Part shown: positions 41,715 through 49,875 of the stretch, in pieces | Layout of the letters: the number at the start of each line of letters is the position of its first letter | Numbering within the stretch: position 1 is the first letter of the stretch | Assembly (NCBI RefSeq): GCF_009455635.1 | Contig: NZ_QPER01000001.1 | Location: forward strand, 1,240,001-1,304,000 | Length of the DNA: 64,000 nucleotides | DNA from: Paraburkholderia agricolaris | Lineage (GTDB): Bacteria > Pseudomonadota > Gammaproteobacteria > Burkholderiales > Burkholderiaceae | Direction of reading: 5' to 3' | Made by a program: the position numbers and the translations under genes | The notes under the pieces: generated by a model | Databases searched by the model: none | The model's input: the letters and a program-made list of their open reading frames with translations, nothing else | What the model was told of the DNA's origin: nothing

Positions 41715-43598
41715 TCAGGCGTGGCTGTGTCTTAGCAGCCGCTCGATCCAGTTGCGCAGCATTTCGACGTCCACTGGCTTGTGCAGTAGCGGGATGCCGT
41801 TCTCCGCTGCGTCGATGAGCCGGCTAGGGTCGGTGTCGCCGCTCACGATCAAGGCCGGAATGTCGGAGTCGTTGTATTCGTCACGCAGGCGGTCGATCAC
41901 CTGGATGCCCGTTTCGCGCTCCGGCAACCGATAGTCGCTCACGATGAGAGCGGGTTTCTGCGTCAAATGAACGACTTTCTCCAGAATGTTCGCACCGCTA
42001 GAGCCGTCGATCACGCGATACCCCCAGCTTTTTAAGAGCAACGTCAGGCCTTCGCGGTTTTGCGGGTCATCATCCACCACGAGCACCAGTTGTCCTTGCG
42101 CGGTTGCGGCATCGCGTGCGCGGGCCCCGGACTCGGGGGTGTGAGGCTGCAGCGTGGGCGGTTGTACCGGCAGCGCCGCCGTTACGCCGCGCTCGACGCA
42201 TAGGGAGAAAACGGTACCCTTGCCCTCGACGGAGCGCAGCGCAAGCGTGTGCCCGAGCAGCGCGGTGGTGCGACGCACAATCGCCAGTCCGAGTCCGAGC
42301 CCCTTGCTACGGTCGCGTTCAGGGTTGCGCAACTGATGGAACTCCCAGAACACGCGTTCCTCTTCCCGTGCGGGAATGCCTGGCCCGGTGTCCCACACCT
42401 CGATCCGGACGTGACCGTCGCGTACGCGGCACCCCACGAGGACGCGACCGGTCTCGGTATGGACGATGGCGTTGCTGACGAGATTGCGTATCACGCGTTC
42501 GAGCAGGACGGGGTCCGACTGGACCTGGACGTCGCGTGAGCGCACGCGCATGGATAGGCCCTTTTCCTGAGCCTGCGGCGCGTATTCCATCCGGATCTGA
42601 TCCAGTAGCGTGTTGAGTGCGAAGGACTGACGGCGCACCTGCACAACTCCCGCATCCAGCCGGGAAATGTTGAGTAGCGCGTCGAACAGGTTACCCATTG
42701 CCGCCGTCGCGCTGGCGATGTTCTGGACGAGATAAAGGGCGTGCGACGACAGCCGTTCCTTGCTGAGCAGCCCGAGAAAGAGGCTGATGGCGTGCACCGG
42801 TTGGCGCAGGTCGTGACTTGCCGCGGCGAGAAAACGTGACTTCTCCAGATCGCTTCGCTCGGCGGCTTCCTTCTCGCGACGCACCTGTTCCAGCAGCGCC
42901 AGATTCTCATAGCTCAGGCGTAGCGCGTCGAGGTGAGTCCGGTGCATCCGGTGAATGAAGGCGAGTGTGGCGATGAGGTACGCAAGGCCGCCGGTGACGA
43001 GCGCGAGGTTGATGGCCGTCGGCTGGGCGGCGAGAGCGACGAACGGCGGTGCGAATGCGGGTACCTCGAACGCGTAGATGACCGGCAGGATCATGTAGTT
43101 CGAGTAGATTGCACCGGTGCCGAGGCCGAACAGGATGACGATGAAAAAGAGTTGATACTCTATTGGCACGAAGAAGGTCCAGTACGCGAACGGCAATCCC
43201 CATAACGTGCCCGATGCGAGATTGCCGATAAACATGTGCCGCAGCCAGCGCGCGGCGGCTTGCGGTTGCCCACGCGTGCGATCGTAGTAGAGCATCGCCG
43301 CCAGCCGCAACGCGGCGACAATCATTGTCGCAATGAGCCACACGATCACCTGGCGCGGTGGGATGACCGGGCACATCGCATACCCGGTCATGCCTGCGGA
43401 GACGACCGAGCCGCCTAACGCGAATGGGAAGCTGCGGCGCAGCGCCGTGACCTGTACTGCGCGGATGCGTTCGGCGTGCATGTGGCCCGCTTCGCTGTCC
43501 TGCGGGTCGACGACAAATTGGGCGGTTGTCTCTATGATTGTTCTCCGGAACGAGGCGCGTCGCGCGGCTGGCGACGGCAATATTAGCGTAGAGTCCAC
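41715..43598 (-). CDS. Hybrid sensor histidine kinase with intact receiver domain
   Basis: Up to 627 aa. Six membrane helices lie between about residues 60 and 210, followed by the H box FLAAASHDLRQPVHAISLFL (His near 259), N box RNLVSNAIVHTETG, G1 EVWDTGPGIPAREE and G2 SKGLGLGLAIVRRTTALLGH. The receiver has VLVVDDDPQNREGLTLLLKS, phospho-acceptor Asp near 554 in ALIVSDYRLPERETG and Lys in LLHKPVDVE, all intact, in contrast to the kinase at 38962. The two kinases share domain layout and are paralogues. The GTG at 43598 is tentative with no ribosome site; ATG at 43481 would still keep all helices. It lies between the two ECF sigma genes. Confidence 0.88.
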   Translation of the reverse strand: MDSTLILPSPAARRASFRRTIIETTAQFVVDPQDSEAGHMHAERIRAVQVTALRRSFPFALGGSVVSAGMTGYAMCPVIPPRQVIVWLIATMIVAALRLAAMLYYDRTRGQPQAAARWLRHMFIGNLASGTLWGLPFAYWTFFVPIEYQLFFIVILFGLGTGAIYSNYMILPVIYAFEVPAFAPPFVALAAQPTAINLALVTGGLAYLIATLAFIHRMHRTHLDALRLSYENLALLEQVRREKEAAERSDLEKSRFLAAASHDLRQPVHAISLFLGLLSKERLSSHALYLVQNIASATAAMGNLFDALLNISRLDAGVVQVRRQSFALNTLLDQIRMEYAPQAQEKGLSMRVRSRDVQVQSDPVLLERVIRNLVSNAIVHTETGRVLVGCRVRDGHVRIEVWDTGPGIPAREEERVFWEFHQLRNPERDRSKGLGLGLAIVRRTTALLGHTLALRSVEGKGTVFSLCVERGVTAALPVQPPTLQPHTPESGARARDAATAQGQLVLVVDDDPQNREGLTLLLKSWGYRVIDGSSGANILEKVVHLTQKPALIVSDYRLPERETGIQVIDRLRDEYNDSDIPALIVSGDTDPSRLIDAAENGIPLLHKPVDVEMLRNWIERLLRHSHA

Positions 43599-43645
43599 CG
43601 TCGCGTCGACGTATCGCGCCGGTCAGACGCGAATCCATGTGTGAT

Positions 43646-43673
43646 GGAACCCGATCGATGAAATCGTTACTGA
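43646..43673 (+). promoter_or_regulatory. Putative ECF-sigma promoter of the 94-aa exported protein
   Basis: The plus strand reads GGAACC, 15 bases, then TTACTGA preceded by G, 132 bases before the ATG at 43805. It matches the sctW box in -35 hexamer and spacing. Confidence 0.65.
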
Positions 43674-43804
43674 GGTACGCAACGCGGCGGTGACACCTGT
43701 CCGGCGCGCCGCCGCAACGGCTTGCCGCGAGATGTGCAAAGCATGCGCGCGGCACACCGGCCTGCGTTTCTCATTCCTTTTTTCAAGCCATCTGTGGGTT
43801 CATC

Positions 43805-44089
43805 ATGACTATCAAGAGCATCACGAAAACACTGACCATTGCCTGCCTCGCGGCCACCAGCGCGTATGCATGCGCGTGGGAACAGCAGCCCGTCGAGAAC
43901 GTTAGCCCCGCGTATCACGGCAATCTGGCAGCTGCGCAGACGTCGATCCGCCAGGCGTTCCGCGATATTGACGCCGCGCAGAATGCGAATCACGGGGAAC
44001 TCGGCGGCCATGCCGAGCGCGCCAAGCAACTGCTCGATGAGGCGAGCAACGAACTGAAGGCCGCAGCCGAAACCGCCAACTTCCGGTGA
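43805..44089 (+). CDS. Small exported protein of the secretion regulon, function unknown
   Basis: 94 aa. A clear signal peptide (MTIKSITKTLTIACLAATSA, cleavage after AYACA) leads to a 70-residue mature part that is helical and Ala/Asn/His-rich: NLAAAQTSIRQAFRDIDAAQ and GHAERAKQLLDEASNELKAA. The mature part resembles short helical bundle proteins of the periplasm in Burkholderia that I know only as hypothetical proteins. A GGAAC-type promoter at 43646 places it in the same regulon as the T3SS. It may act in the periplasm to assist assembly of the machine, but there is no direct evidence. No operon partner is seen. Confidence 0.75.
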   Translation: MTIKSITKTLTIACLAATSAYACAWEQQPVENVSPAYHGNLAAAQTSIRQAFRDIDAAQNANHGELGGHAERAKQLLDEASNELKAAAETANFR

Positions 44090-44165
44090 GCGCGCGAACC
44101 GGGCCGATCGTGGCCTGGTACCGCCCAGCGTTATCGGCGCGGCGCATCGCTTAGCGACATGACAG

Positions 44166-44181
44166 GGTGCCGTCCGGCACC
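44166..44181. terminator. Possible hairpin after the 94-aa gene
   Basis: GGTGCC-GTCC-GGCACC, a perfect six-pair stem 77 bases past the stop, without a following T-run. It could end the short transcript. It lies in the 364-base gap 44090-44453, whose only other visible feature is the palindrome at 44314-44327. Confidence 0.35.
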
Positions 44182-44313
44182 GTCGCGTCATTCTTCGCGC
44201 ACGGCGCCTCCCTCTGGCACCGTGCGCACGCTTTAAAGCGGCACTGGATTCGTCCGCATTCGCATTTCCCAGTTTCGTCCTTCTTCTCCCCGCCCCACGA
44301 AATATTGCAGCGT

Positions 44314-44327
44314 TGGACTTTAGTCCG
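44314..44327. promoter_or_regulatory. Palindromic operator candidate upstream of ECF sigma gene 2
   Basis: TGGAC-TTTA-GTCCG followed by ATGC, matching the site at 40825 upstream of sigma gene 1 with two differences over 18 bases. It is 127 bases before the sigma start. The pair suggests one regulator acting on both sigma genes. Confidence 0.5.
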
Positions 44328-44453
44328 ATGCCGCCACCTGCGTGCGTTCCTATCATCCTTCATATAAGCCGTGCACGACGAAAGGCGCATCGCGCTGACG
44401 TCGAAATGCACACACCGAGGGGCCAGGTGATTCTAACTACAGGTATCGAAATC

Positions 44454-45038
44454 ATGGCGACGTTAGCGGAGCGGGACACAACGACGTGCACACTGCCGGT
44501 GTGCATGCGGGGCAGCGATAATCGTGAACAGGTCTTTTGCGATCTGGTTCGTGAGCATCGCAGACGTCTGTACTACTTCGTACTGCGCCGTATCGGCAGC
44601 GCGGTGGACGCCGAAGATATCACTCAGGAAGCCTTCGTCGAGGCAGCGGACGCATACGGCAGCTGGCGCGGCGATTCGCGTCTGTCGACGTGGCTTTACG
44701 GAATCGCGATGAACCTCGTGCGCAACCATCTGAACCGCTGTCCTGAACGGCGCTACCGGTTCGAGTCGGACGACGAATCGCTGTTCGAGGCACACGAATG
44801 CGAGAGCGTGGAAAATGCGTTCGAACGCAAGCAGACGGTTAACGTGCTGATCGAAGAGATGGGTGGGCTGCCGGTCGAAATGCGCGAGATTCTGATGATG
44901 GTCGGCGTTCAGCAGATGAGTTACGAGGAGATATCCGTCGTGCTCGGTATTCCGATCGGAACTGTGCGCAGCCGTCTCTCTCGCGCCCGCTCGACGCTGC
45001 GCCGCAAGCTCTCGGCAGTCGGTTGGGAGCACGCCTGA
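44454..45038 (+). CDS. ECF RNA polymerase sigma factor 2 (HrpL/BtrS type)
   Basis: 194 aa from the ATG at 44454 (AGGT nine bases before; an upstream GTG is possible). Region 2 (FCDLVREHRRRLYYFVLRRI, ITQEAFVEAADAYGSWRGDS, RLSTWLYGIAMNLVRNHLNR) and region 4 (LPVEMREILMMVGVQQMSYE, IPIGTVRSRLSRARSTLRRK) are intact. It is a close paralogue of sigma 1; the cores align without gaps, including NHLNRCPERR and GIPIGTVRSRLSRAR. The acidic segment between regions 2 and 4 differs. The lytic transglycosylase gene follows by 27 bases and may be co-transcribed. It is the nearest sigma gene to the T6SS operon. Confidence 0.9.
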   Translation: MATLAERDTTTCTLPVCMRGSDNREQVFCDLVREHRRRLYYFVLRRIGSAVDAEDITQEAFVEAADAYGSWRGDSRLSTWLYGIAMNLVRNHLNRCPERRYRFESDDESLFEAHECESVENAFERKQTVNVLIEEMGGLPVEMREILMMVGVQQMSYEEISVVLGIPIGTVRSRLSRARSTLRRKLSAVGWEHA

Positions 45039-45065
45039 CGGTTTGCGGCCGCGAGCGACGCTGAG

Positions 45066-45806
45066 ATGCGTTCCGTGAGTCCATGCCTGCCGCCGCGCGC
45101 TCGTGCATTGATGCTAGCGCTGATGCTCGCGAGCGGTGCCGCGGCGCGTGACGCTCACGCCGAGCGCTACGCTTGCGTGACCGCTTCCGGCGTCCGTTAC
45201 GTGTCGGATCGACCATGGTCCGACTGTTATGCGCTGCTGCTGGGCGCCGATTCATCGGCCGGTCGCCCGGCACCGCGCGCAGTACCTACGCCCGCGCCTC
45301 GCGCACCCCGTGGCAGCGAACGCGTTCTGGCCAAGGCATCGCCCTACGGCGCGATCATTGCGGACGCCGCGCTGGCGAGCGGTGTCGATCCGTATCTGCT
45401 GACCGCCGTGATCGCAGTCGAGTCCGGCTTCGATCCGTCGGCAGTCTCGCCAAAAGGAGCGGTGGGCTTGATGCAGGTCGTGCCGGCCACCGGGATTCGC
45501 TATGGCGTGGGGGCCGCGTCGTCGCTGGAAGTTGTGCGCCAGTTGACCGATCCGGTTATCAACGTACGCACGGGCGCGCGCTATCTGGGCGCGTTGCTGC
45601 GCCGTTATCCCGACAACCTCATGCTCGCGCTTGCGGCCTACAACGCCGGCGAGGGCAGTGTGGCGAAGTACGGCGGAACGGTTCCCCCCTACGACGAAAC
45701 GCGTGCCTATGTGACGCGTGTGCTCGAACACTACCGGCAGTTGTGCGCCTTTCCCGTGCCTCCCGATCAGCCTGTGCCACGGACGGCCGAGGCCAGCGCG
45801 CGATGA
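45066..45806 (+). CDS. Secretion-associated lytic transglycosylase
   Basis: 246 aa with a signal peptide ending near RDAHA (residue ~32). The SLT goose-lysozyme-like domain has the catalytic Glu near residue 119 in LLTAVIAVESGFDPSAVSPK, followed by GAVGLMQVVPATG, ARYLGALLRRYPDNLMLALA and AYNAGEGSVAKYGG. Such enzymes open peptidoglycan locally for assembly of secretion machines (for example IagB- or VirB1-like proteins). It follows the second ECF sigma by 27 bases and precedes the T6SS operon on the same strand, so it may serve either machine. No strong ribosome site is visible. Confidence 0.88.
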   Translation: MRSVSPCLPPRARALMLALMLASGAAARDAHAERYACVTASGVRYVSDRPWSDCYALLLGADSSAGRPAPRAVPTPAPRAPRGSERVLAKASPYGAIIADAALASGVDPYLLTAVIAVESGFDPSAVSPKGAVGLMQVVPATGIRYGVGAASSLEVVRQLTDPVINVRTGARYLGALLRRYPDNLMLALAAYNAGEGSVAKYGGTVPPYDETRAYVTRVLEHYRQLCAFPVPPDQPVPRTAEASAR

Positions 45807-45924
45807 CAATCGCTCGCCGGTTAGCGCCGCGTGGTGCCATCACAGCGATACACGATCGTTGCGCGTGCAACCAGTCGCGCAGCGGCGGTCGAGCACATGC
45901 GTGGAGAAAAATGCGCCGCACATG

Positions 45925-45952
45925 CGAACCTTTTTTCCGCTGGTGTTACAGA
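45925..45952 (+). promoter_or_regulatory. Putative ECF-type promoter of the T6SS core operon (variant box)
   Basis: The plus strand reads GCGAACC, six T and CC, then TTACAGA preceded by G; CGAAC and TTAC are 16 bases apart. It is 119 bases before tssA and closely matches the site before vgrG (13769-13796). It is in the 264-base gap 45807-46070, which holds nothing else recognised. Confidence 0.55.
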
Positions 45953-46070
45953 GCGTGACAAATCACATGCGGGAGCAGCGGCGATGGACAGCACGAGGCG
46001 CAAGGGCATGGACGCATTGAATGGTGGCATCCGATCCGGCCACGGCAGCAATGCCGTTCTGAGGTAGCAC

Positions 46071-47741
46071 ATGTTGACACACGCGGAACGCATCGAGACA
46101 CCTACCAGCGCCATCCGGGCCGCTGGCGATGCACTGTTGCCGGAGCAGGCCACGGCTGTCGAGGTCCGCGAGACGGAAGCGTTTGCGATTCTGCAGGCGG
46201 AAATGGACAAGCTGGTGGCGATGGGTGCCTCCACCTCGCCTGACTGGTCACGTGTCGTTGCATCCGCAACCAAAGTGCTGAGCGAACATGGCAAGGATCT
46301 GGCGGCAGCGGTATGGCTCGTGCTGGCGGCGTTCAGGACCACGGAGCTTGCCGGACTGGCGGACGCCGTCCATACGCTGCGCGCGACGGTCACCATACAC
46401 TGGGATTCGCTCACGCCGCCCGCGGCCCGCATGCGGGCGCGTGCCAACCTGATCGACTGGTTGCTCGAACAACTGGATCGCCAGGTGGGCGCGGCCGCTC
46501 AAGCGGGCCAGCTCGAGCCACTCGATGCCGCCGTGCATGCGGCGCTGCTCGAGGACTGGGACGAACTCGATCGCTACTGGACCGAGCGGCAGACAGACGG
46601 CCCTGCATTCTTTCGAGTGCGCCGCATGCTCGCCGGCCTGCCAGTGCAGGGTGCAGTGGACGATCTGCTGAATGCGCCGCCTGGCGAGGACGGTGGTCAG
46701 AGCGCTGTTTCCGTGCAACCCGAAAACGCGGCGAAAGCGCCGCAAGGCGTCGAACGTTCATCCTCGTTGCCCCGGCCGGCGGTCAACGCGTCGACGCCAA
46801 CCATTATCGCGCCGTCGATGACACCGGTAGACGCCTCAGCCGTGGGCTCTGAGGAAGACGCGCGGCGTGCTGCGGGGCAGTTGATGCGTGGCTGGGGCGC
46901 ATTCCTGATTGCCTGTATCACCGCCATGCCGGCGCTCGCCTTTGCCTATCGCCTGAAGCGTGCCGCGGCTTGGGCGCTGATCGACACGGTGCCGCCCGCG
47001 CAGCAGCACATCACCCGTATCCCACCGCCAGCCGACGCCGTGCGCACCGCGCTTGCAAGCCTGATCGCGGGTGGCAATGCGGCCGCTATCGTGCAGTTCT
47101 GCGAGAGCCGCCTCGACGAGTGTCCGCTTTGGCTCGACCTGAATCGCTACTCCGCTGAAGCGCTGCAGCAGTTGGGCGCCGGCCAGGCCGCCGCGGCGGT
47201 GATGTGCGACACGCGTGCCTTCGGCGCGCGGCTGCCGTCGCTCGCCGCGCTGCAGTTCGCGGACGGCATGCCGTTCGCGGACCCGGCCACGCAACGGTGG
47301 CTTGCTGCGCGAGCCGAAGAGGGCAGTGCGGGGCAAGCGGTGGCGCCTGCCGATCGCGCCGACGCCACGCTCGACGCCACCATCGGGACCGCCCGTGCGC
47401 AGGCCATGGGTGGCGCGTTCGACGAAGCAATGCGCACGCTCGAGATGCTCGCGCAGCGTCAGCCGGCCGGACGCGACCGCTATCGGGTGCGTCTCGCGCA
47501 GTGCGAGATGCTCGAGGCTCACGGTGCCCGTCATGCCGTGCGCAACGTGATCGGCGCGCTGACCGGCGAAGCGCAACGGCGCGACCTCGCGAGCTGGGAG
47601 CCGGTACTCGCGCGGCGGGCCATTGCCCTTGCCGCGACGGCTCAGGCGCCGGTGTCGCGTACGGAGCAACAGAGCTGGATTGCGGCGCTGGCAGCGCTCG
47701 ATCTGGAAGAGGCGTGGCGGCTCTCGCCGCACGGCGCTTGA
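46071..47741 (+). CDS. tssA: T6SS cap protein TssA
   Basis: 556 aa, GAGG seven bases before the ATG. The ImpA_N domain is seen near the N-terminus (about residues 40-170: AEMDKLVAMGASTSPDWSRV, AAAVWLVLAAFRTTELAGLA, WDSLTPPAARMRARANLIDW). After a linker comes a hydrophobic segment (GAFLIACITAMPALAFAYRL, residues ~280-300) and a C-terminal helical VasJ-like part (LWLDLNRYSAEALQQLGAGQ, EAWRLSPHGA). TssA coordinates tail sheath and tube assembly at the baseplate. The hydrophobic stretch could be a membrane anchor, which is not general among TssA proteins. It heads the twelve-gene T6SS operon. Confidence 0.88.
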   Translation: MLTHAERIETPTSAIRAAGDALLPEQATAVEVRETEAFAILQAEMDKLVAMGASTSPDWSRVVASATKVLSEHGKDLAAAVWLVLAAFRTTELAGLADAVHTLRATVTIHWDSLTPPAARMRARANLIDWLLEQLDRQVGAAAQAGQLEPLDAAVHAALLEDWDELDRYWTERQTDGPAFFRVRRMLAGLPVQGAVDDLLNAPPGEDGGQSAVSVQPENAAKAPQGVERSSSLPRPAVNASTPTIIAPSMTPVDASAVGSEEDARRAAGQLMRGWGAFLIACITAMPALAFAYRLKRAAAWALIDTVPPAQQHITRIPPPADAVRTALASLIAGGNAAAIVQFCESRLDECPLWLDLNRYSAEALQQLGAGQAAAAVMCDTRAFGARLPSLAALQFADGMPFADPATQRWLAARAEEGSAGQAVAPADRADATLDATIGTARAQAMGGAFDEAMRTLEMLAQRQPAGRDRYRVRLAQCEMLEAHGARHAVRNVIGALTGEAQRRDLASWEPVLARRAIALAATAQAPVSRTEQQSWIAALAALDLEEAWRLSPHGA

Positions 47742-47768
47742 TCGCGAACGATAACGAGGAGAGTGAAG

Positions 47769-48320
47769 ATGGCGGATAACGGGTCGGTGGCGCCGAAAGA
47801 GCGCGTGAATATTGTCTACAAGCCTGCGACGGGCAATGCAAAAGAGGAAGTCGAGCTGCCGCTCAAGCAACTGGTGGTGGGTGACTTCACGATGCGCGCG
47901 GATAGCACACCCGTGGAGCAGCGCAAGCCCGTTCAGGTCGACAAGGACAACTTCAACGACGTGCTGAAGGCACAGGACCTGTCGCTCGACTTCATGGTGA
48001 AAGACGAGTTGCACGATGGCAGCGGTGGAGCGGACGGCGACGAACAACTGCGCGTGCAGCTGTCATTCGGCCACATTCGCGACTTCGAGCCGGACGTGAT
48101 CGTCGATCAGGTGCCCGAACTCAGACAACTGATTCTGTTGCGCGAGGCGCTCAAGGCGCTGAAGGGTCCGCTTGGCAACCTGCCGGAGTTCCGCCGCCGC
48201 CTCCAGGAGCTCGTGAAGGACGAGGGTACGCGCGAGAGATTGCTGAAGGAACTGGGCGCGGGCAACGCCGCCGCGGACCCAGCCACACAGGATGACACGT
48301 CGACGAAGGATGGGAAATGA
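47769..48320 (+). CDS. tssB: T6SS contractile sheath small subunit TssB
   Basis: 183 aa from the ATG at 47769 (GAGGAG seven bases upstream). The TssB pattern is plain: RVNIVYKPATGNAKEEVELP, LPLKQLVVGDFTMR, DNFNDVLKAQDLSLDFMVKD, LSFGHIRDFEPDVIVDQVPE and LRQLILLREALKALKGPLGN. It pairs with TssC to form the contractile sheath. The stop overlaps tssC. Confidence 0.97.
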   Translation: MADNGSVAPKERVNIVYKPATGNAKEEVELPLKQLVVGDFTMRADSTPVEQRKPVQVDKDNFNDVLKAQDLSLDFMVKDELHDGSGGADGDEQLRVQLSFGHIRDFEPDVIVDQVPELRQLILLREALKALKGPLGNLPEFRRRLQELVKDEGTRERLLKELGAGNAAADPATQDDTSTKDGK

Positions 48321-49807
48321 GCGAAGCGCAAAGCCAGCGGGCAGACGGCCCCGAATCGACGGCAGCAGCCCCAGGCGGCTCGCTGCTCGAGGAACTGATC
48401 GAAGTGACCCGCGTCAAGCCGGGCGACGAAGCCTACGCGGTCACGCGGCGCGGGCTGGAGGCATTCATCGCCGAGCTGGTGGAGCCGCGGCGCAGCAACG
48501 AGAAGATCAGCCAGGCGATGGTCGACGACATGATCGTCGCGCTCGATCGCAAGCTGTGCCGCCAGGTCGACGCGATTCTGCATCACCCGTCGTATCAGAA
48601 GATGGAGTCTTCCTGGCGCTCGCTGCAGTTCCTCATCAACCGCACCGATTTTCGCGAGAACAACCGGATCGAAATTCTCAACGTATCGAAAGAGGCGCTG
48701 CTGGAGGATTTCGAGGACGCGCCGGACATTACCCGCTCGGGACTCTACAAGGCGGTATACACCACCGAATTCGGGCAGTTTGGCGGTCAGCCGATTGGTG
48801 CGATCGTCGGCAACTACGAGTTCGGCCCGGGCATGCAGGACATCAAGCTGCTGCAATCCATCGCCAGTGTCTCAGCGATGGCGCACGCGCCGTTCATCGG
48901 CGCAGCGGGCCCGGCGTTCTTCGGCGTGGATTCGTTCGCGGACCTGCCGAACCTGAAGGATCTCAGCGCGGTGTTCGAGATGCCGCAATTCACCAAGTGG
49001 AACGCCTTCCGCCAGAGTGAGGACGCGCGCTTTGTCGGGCTGACGATGCCGCATTTTCTGCTGCGCGTGCCGTACGGCGAGTCGACGGTGCCGGTCAAGA
49101 AATTCCACTACGAGGAAGACGTGTCGGCGGGCAACGACCGCTTCCTGTGGGGCAACGCGGCATTTGCGTTCGCGAGCCGGCTGTCGGACAGCTTCGGCCA
49201 GTACCGGTGGTGCGCGAACATCATTGGACCGCAGGGCGGCGGCACGGTCGGAGATCTGCCGATCTATACCTACGAGGCAATGGGTGAGACACAGACCAAG
49301 ATTCCGACCGAGGTGCTGATCTCCGAGCGTCGCGAGTACGAACTCGCGGAGCAGGGCTTCATCGCGCTGACGATGCGCAAGAACACCGACAACGCCGCTT
49401 TCTTCTCCGCCAACTCGTGCCAGAAACCGAAGCTGTTCGGCAATACGACCGAGGGCAAGGAAGCGGAGATGAACTACAAGCTCGGCACGCAGTTGCCCTA
49501 CATCTTCGTGGTGAGCCGGCTCGCCCATTACATCAAGGTCATCCAGCGCGAGAACATCGGCACCTGGAAAGAGCGCAGCGACCTCGAAGCCGAGCTGAAC
49601 AACTGGATTCGCCAGTACGTCGCTGACATGGATAACGCGACAGCTGGTGTGCGCGGGCGCAGGCCGCTTCGTCAGGCGGAGATCGCCGTGTCGGATGTGG
49701 AAGGTGATCCGGGCTGGTACCGCGTCGGACTCAAGGTCCGGCCGCACTTCAAGTATATGGGTGCGTCGTTCACGCTGTCGCTGGTCGGCAAGCTCGACAA
49801 GAAATAG
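48317..49807 (+). CDS. tssC: T6SS contractile sheath large subunit TssC
   Basis: 496 aa. Highly conserved TssC elements are present: VDDMIVALDRKLCRQVDAIL, SSWRSLQFLINRTDFREN, FGGQPIGAIVGNYEFGPG, FLRVPYG-type segments and the RAQLPYIF-like LGTQLPYIFVVSRLAHYIKV, ending in VRPHFKYMGASFTLSLVGKL. It forms the sheath with TssB. Overlaps tssB by 4 bases. A 68-base gap follows before hcp. Confidence 0.97.
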   Translation: MSEAQSQRADGPESTAAAPGGSLLEELIEVTRVKPGDEAYAVTRRGLEAFIAELVEPRRSNEKISQAMVDDMIVALDRKLCRQVDAILHHPSYQKMESSWRSLQFLINRTDFRENNRIEILNVSKEALLEDFEDAPDITRSGLYKAVYTTEFGQFGGQPIGAIVGNYEFGPGMQDIKLLQSIASVSAMAHAPFIGAAGPAFFGVDSFADLPNLKDLSAVFEMPQFTKWNAFRQSEDARFVGLTMPHFLLRVPYGESTVPVKKFHYEEDVSAGNDRFLWGNAAFAFASRLSDSFGQYRWCANIIGPQGGGTVGDLPIYTYEAMGETQTKIPTEVLISERREYELAEQGFIALTMRKNTDNAAFFSANSCQKPKLFGNTTEGKEAEMNYKLGTQLPYIFVVSRLAHYIKVIQRENIGTWKERSDLEAELNNWIRQYVADMDNATAGVRGRRPLRQAEIAVSDVEGDPGWYRVGLKVRPHFKYMGASFTLSLVGKLDKK

Positions 49808-49875
49808 AGCCTCGCAACAGGACCGGACAACAGCGTAATTTCAATCTATTGCAGTACTGAATCTGGAGATTTGCT

